From Actinomycetales bacterium (GTDB lineage: Bacteria; Actinomycetota; Actinomycetes; Mycobacteriales; Mycobacteriaceae): DNA of 7,973 nt. Shown one piece after another: positions 5,635 through 7,973 of the stretch. The translations under genes and the position numbers were made by a program. The DNA lies in NCBI GenBank assembly GCA_012838715.1, contig DUOR01000476.1, forward strand, positions 1-7,973, written 5' to 3'. How positions within the stretch are numbered: the first letter of the stretch is position 1; the number at the start of each line of letters is the position of its first letter. Under the pieces are notes generated by a model, which did not search any database, was not told the origin of the DNA, and saw only the letters and a list, made by a program, of their open reading frames with translations.

Positions 5635-5944
5635 GCTCTGGCCTGTCCCCGTTTTTCCGGTAGCGGGCCCCTCCCGCGCAGTCTGAGCGCCTTATAGAGC
5701 CTTGTGGGCGATCTCGGCATTGTCCGGCAAACGAAGGCCCCGGGAACCCGGGAAGGGCAGGAGTTCCGGGAAGGCTCACGTTTCAGGGTCGGGGATAGAG
5801 CGGGCATGGAGCAGTCTCACGCATGCGCGGGACGTGCGGGCCCCTCCGGATGTACGCGGCGCGGTGGGCAGGTGCCGGCGTCGAGCGTCGGCACGCGTAC
5901 GGATGCCGCACGCGTTCCCCCAAAAACCGTCGCTGACCAGCCAA
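5635..5944. other. Intergenic stretch with a nested hairpin, no gene seen
   Basis: Frames open here (for example plus 5704-6018) have no recognisable protein features and run to just before the tRNA. The clearest structure is at 5852-5900: a 9-bp stem GTGCCGGCG/CGTCGGCAC around TCGAG, enclosed by GTACGC/GCGTAC. Short CCCGGGAA-type repeats occur around 5740-5780. Function unknown. Confidence 0.5.
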
Positions 5945-5975
5945 TTAGGTTGCGGAACAAGGTGCTTGCTAATGT
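5945..5975 (+). promoter_or_regulatory. Probable promoter of the second tRNA-Glu
   Basis: An extended -10 (TGC-TAATGT, hexamer 5970-5975) lies in a local AT-rich dip about 57 bp before the tRNA. The -35 region is weak (TTAGGT 5945-5950 at 19 bp, or TTGCGG 5950-5955 at 14 bp). Confidence 0.5.
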
Positions 5976-6032
5976 TTTCCAGGTCAGCGCGACACGGACC
6001 GGCCCGGCCGGAAAGTGAAACGCCGTCCTTAC

Positions 6033-6105
6033 GCCCCGTTCGTCTAGCGGCCCAGGACACCGCCCTCTCACGGCGGCGGCACGGGTTCAAATCCCGTACG
6101 GGGTA
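6033..6105 (+). tRNA. tRNA-Glu (anticodon CUC), second copy
   Basis: This is identical to the copy at 5108 except for one D-loop base (CCCAGG here, CCTAGG there). It has the same acceptor stem with G1-U72, anticodon CTC, T arm and A discriminator, and no encoded CCA. It is a single-gene unit with its own likely promoter and terminator. The change does not disrupt the fold, so both copies should work. Confidence 0.96.
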
Positions 6106-6110
6106 CCACG

Positions 6111-6148
6111 AAAGAAGACCTCCACCACCCGGTGGAGGTCTTCTTTTT
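6111..6148 (+). terminator. Rho-independent terminator of the second tRNA-Glu
   Basis: A perfect 16-bp stem (AAAGAAGACCTCCACC at 6111-6126, its complement at 6131-6146) with an ACCC loop ends in a T-run (6144-6148). The core AGAAGACCTCCACC is shared with the terminator at 5186. Confidence 0.93.
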
Positions 6149-6320
6149 CATTGGCCGTCGGGCTGCCGCCGGACTGCAGCCGACGGCGTCTGGTGCGCGG
6201 CGGTGGATACGCTTGGGGCGGGCCGACGGCATGCCGACGACATTTCCATGCCGGCGCGACACCGGTGAAAACCGGCGGCAAGCCCACGAGAACCGGCAAC
6301 GGCCGAAATGAACGCCCGCG

Positions 6321-6327
6321 GGAGGAG
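6321..6327 (+). promoter_or_regulatory. Ribosome binding site of the alarmone hydrolase gene
   Basis: GGAGGAG lies 8 nt before the ATG at 6336. It is the only strong Shine-Dalgarno sequence seen among the genes whose start lies in the window, and it fixes this start. The transcript must therefore have a leader; no firm promoter was found in 6149-6320. Confidence 0.8.
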
Positions 6328-6335
6328 ACGTAGCC

Positions 6336-6959
6336 ATGAACGACGATCGTGCCCCGCAACCCGCTCCGGCCCCGCAACCCGCGCAGGCCCGGCGGGCGCG
6401 GTCCATTTCGCCGCGACTCGTGCGCGCGATGGACACCGCCGCCACGGTCCACGACGGCCAAGTCCGCAAAGGCAGTGGAATCCCGTATGTGGCGCATCTT
6501 TTCGGGGTCATGCACATTGCGTCGACGGTGACGGACGATGAGGACGTCCTCATCGCCGCGCTGCTCCACGACACCCTCGAGGACGTCCCGGACCGCTATC
6601 CCGAAGCCGCCATGCGCCGCGATTTCGGGGATCGGGTCACGGACATCGTCGTCGGCGTCACCAAGGACGCCTCGCTCGGTTCGTGGCAGGATCGCGCGGA
6701 CGCCTACCTTCGGCACCTCGAGCACGATGCTCCCGACGAGTCGGTCCTCGTCAGCGCCTGCGACAAGCTGCACAACCTGACGTCCATTCTCGCGGACCAC
6801 GCGAACCTCGGCGACGGCCTCTGGACCCGCTTCAACTCCGGCAAGGAACGCCAGCAGTGGTGGTACGCCGCGATTGCCGGCGTCGTGGCGCGCCGTCTTC
6901 CGCATTTTCCGCTTAACGACGAGTTCTCCCGCCTCGTCGCGGAGCTGCAGCGAATATAA
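6336..6959 (+). CDS. relH: Small alarmone hydrolase (HD-domain, RelH/MESH1-like)
   Basis: The 207-residue protein consists of the HD hydrolase domain of RelA/SpoT enzymes without a synthetase or regulatory domain. Such enzymes remove the 3' pyrophosphate from (p)ppGpp in the cytosol, using Mn2+. Visible hallmarks are HDGQVRKGSGIPYVAH (39-54, with Arg44, Lys45 and metal ligand His54), LLHDTLEDV (76-84, with His78, Asp79 and the catalytic Glu82-Asp83), GVTK (107-110) and CDKLHNL (142-148, with Asp143 and Asn147). All key residues are kept, so activity is expected. A 22-residue Pro/Ala-rich tail precedes the domain. A stand-alone alarmone hydrolase named RelH is described in Corynebacterium glutamicum; equivalence is inferred from the fold and size. 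No synthetase gene lies beside it, so a paired toxin-antitoxin arrangement is not seen. It is transcribed alone and converges on the MFS gene. Confidence 0.9.
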   Translation: MNDDRAPQPAPAPQPAQARRARSISPRLVRAMDTAATVHDGQVRKGSGIPYVAHLFGVMHIASTVTDDEDVLIAALLHDTLEDVPDRYPEAAMRRDFGDRVTDIVVGVTKDASLGSWQDRADAYLRHLEHDAPDESVLVSACDKLHNLTSILADHANLGDGLWTRFNSGKERQQWWYAAIAGVVARRLPHFPLNDEFSRLVAELQRI

Positions 6960-6972
6960 GGGGCGACGCCCG

Positions 6973-7008
6973 GATTACGTGATCGCCGAGGCCCGGGATT
7001 ACGTGATC
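6973..7008. repeat. Two direct copies of GATTACGTGATC in a convergent gap
   Basis: GATTACGTGATC is at 6973-6984 and 6997-7008, 24 bp apart. Each is a near-palindrome around ACGT. A weaker relative, GAATTACGCGTTC (7023-7035), covers the MFS stop codon. The sites lie between the 3' ends of two convergent genes, where no ordinary operator is expected. No clear terminator hairpin was found here. Confidence 0.75.
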
Positions 7009-7025
7009 TAAGGGCGTACCCCGAA

Positions 7026-7973
7026 TTACGCGTTCAGTTCGGCGTGGCGGCGTTCGTCGTCGCGGGGGCCGACGGCCAGCGCCACGGCGGGGAACACGGC
7101 CGTGAGGGCGAACATGGCGGGGAAGCCGACCGTCGCCACGACCGCGCCGGCCAGCGGCGGAGTCGACGCGTAAATGATGTTCTGGAACGTGTTCTGCGTC
7201 CCCAGCGCGCGCCCGGACCACAGTGGTCCGGCGTACTCGGCGACCGCGGTGAAGGCCAGCCCATTCGGGGACACGGCCGCGACGGCCAGCGCACCAACGA
7301 CAATCGTCGCCGCAATCCCCAGGGGAGTGGAGGCGAACGTGGAAAAGTCGGTGGCCGCGCCGATGCCCGCAACCGCGCCGACGGAGTCCGCGCCATCTGA
7401 ACCCGCGCCGCCCGCGGTCCCAGCGGTCCAGCCTGCGCCGAAGCCGTCGATGAGCGCCATGGCGCCGGAAAGCACGAGCGTCACCGTCGCGACGTGCCGG
7501 TACGGCCGCAGGCGCGAGCGCGCGCGGTCGGAGATGAAGCCCATCGCCGCGCGGGAGCCCGCGCCGGACAGTTGCGCGATCATCACGATGACGCCGGCGG
7601 ACACCTCGGAATGCCCGCGGGCGATGAGCCACACCAGGATGAACGAGCCCATCATCGACTGGGGCCACGACAGCATCGCCGACGCGATATGGATGCGCAC
7701 CAGGTACCTGGAGCCGCGGTAGGGGCTGACCTTCGCGGCCGCATGGTCCGCCGAACCGGCCTCGGGCCGCGGCGGGTCCTTGATGCCCAGCAGGCACGCA
7801 AGCGCGAGCACGGCGCACAGCACCGCGGCGAAACCCAGCGCCGCCCGAATCCCGTAGTTCGCCGCCAGCACCGGCAGCGTCACGGCCGCCAGCGCCGCGC
7901 CGAGGGGCTGCGCCATCTGCCGGATGCCCATGGCCGTCCCGCGCTGCGACGGCGGGTACCAGCCGGACACCAC
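7026..7973 (-). CDS. Major facilitator superfamily transporter, N-terminus beyond window edge
   Basis: This reads from the right edge down to a TAA at 7026, giving 315 residues. It is an inner-membrane MFS permease. The visible part starts with GWYPPSQRGTAMGIRQMAQPLG (residues 4-25, broken here for reference as GWYPPSQRG and GIRQMAQPLG), typical of the region around helices 4-5. A charged central loop follows (about 64-90), then the C-terminal half. GFISDRARSRLRP (145-157) is the second copy of the MFS loop motif A. An unusual Gly/Ala-rich stretch (about 176-215) precedes the next helix. MFS permeases have about 400-430 residues, so about 90-110 N-terminal residues are outside the window; the GTG at the edge is not the true start. 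The substrate cannot be told. The gene converges on the alarmone hydrolase gene. Confidence 0.9.
   Translation of the reverse strand: MVSGWYPPSQRGTAMGIRQMAQPLGAALAAVTLPVLAANYGIRAALGFAAVLCAVLALACLLGIKDPPRPEAGSADHAAAKVSPYRGSRYLVRIHIASAMLSWPQSMMGSFILVWLIARGHSEVSAGVIVMIAQLSGAGSRAAMGFISDRARSRLRPYRHVATVTLVLSGAMALIDGFGAGWTAGTAGGAGSDGADSVGAVAGIGAATDFSTFASTPLGIAATIVVGALAVAAVSPNGLAFTAVAEYAGPLWSGRALGTQNTFQNIIYASTPPLAGAVVATVGFPAMFALTAVFPAVALAVGPRDDERRHAELNA

Noticed and set aside
5704..6018. 104-codon plus frame before the second tRNA-Glu
   Set aside because: No ribosome binding site, no hydrophobic core or family motif, and a codon pattern unlike the neighbouring genes. Treated as non-coding.

Overview
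The window is high-GC DNA (roughly two thirds or more G+C by eye) with actinobacterial character. Its glutamyl-tRNA synthetase is followed by tRNA-Gln and tRNA-Glu genes, most genes carry a -10 box 7-8 nt before the start codon (the leaderless pattern common in Actinobacteria), and it encodes a small stand-alone alarmone hydrolase like the one described in Corynebacterium. A Corynebacterium or a close relative in the Mycobacteriales is the best guess; the species cannot be told from the sequence alone.

Left part (1-2948): a short-chain dehydrogenase (minus, cut by the left edge) and a hydroxypyruvate isomerase-like TIM-barrel protein (plus) diverge from a 57-bp region where each has its own leaderless-type -10 box. 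The isomerase-like gene converges on a TDT/SLAC1-type anion exporter gene (minus). The exporter promoter contains a 16-bp inverted repeat (ATACCC-N4-GGGTAT) lying over the -10 box and spacer. It resembles operators of the CsoR/CstR repressor family. Divergent from the exporter lies a 66-residue DUF2892 (YgaP-like) membrane protein. TDT exporters and DUF2892 proteins both occur in sulfite/persulfide detoxification loci, so this pair may be a small sulfur-stress module; that is inference.

Centre (2949-5222): gltX, flanked by short repeats that share the core TTGGCGG, ends in a strong terminator. A tRNA operon follows: promoter, leader hairpin, tRNA-Gln(CUG), tRNA-Glu(CUC), terminator. If the enzyme is non-discriminating, as is usual where GatCAB makes Gln-tRNA, GltX charges both of these tRNAs.

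Gene-poor stretch (5223-6032): no credible gene. It holds a G-rich tract, three tandem 30-bp repeats, a 140-bp element made of two ~50-bp inverted arms, a smaller hairpin, and a promoter. It ends in a second, almost identical tRNA-Glu(CUC) with a near-identical terminator, so this stretch lies between two copies of the same tRNA-terminator cassette.

Right part (6149-7973): a small HD-domain alarmone hydrolase (RelH-like, no synthetase domain) with a good Shine-Dalgarno sequence converges on an MFS transporter gene (minus, N-terminus beyond the right edge). The short gap between them carries two copies of GATTACGTGATC.
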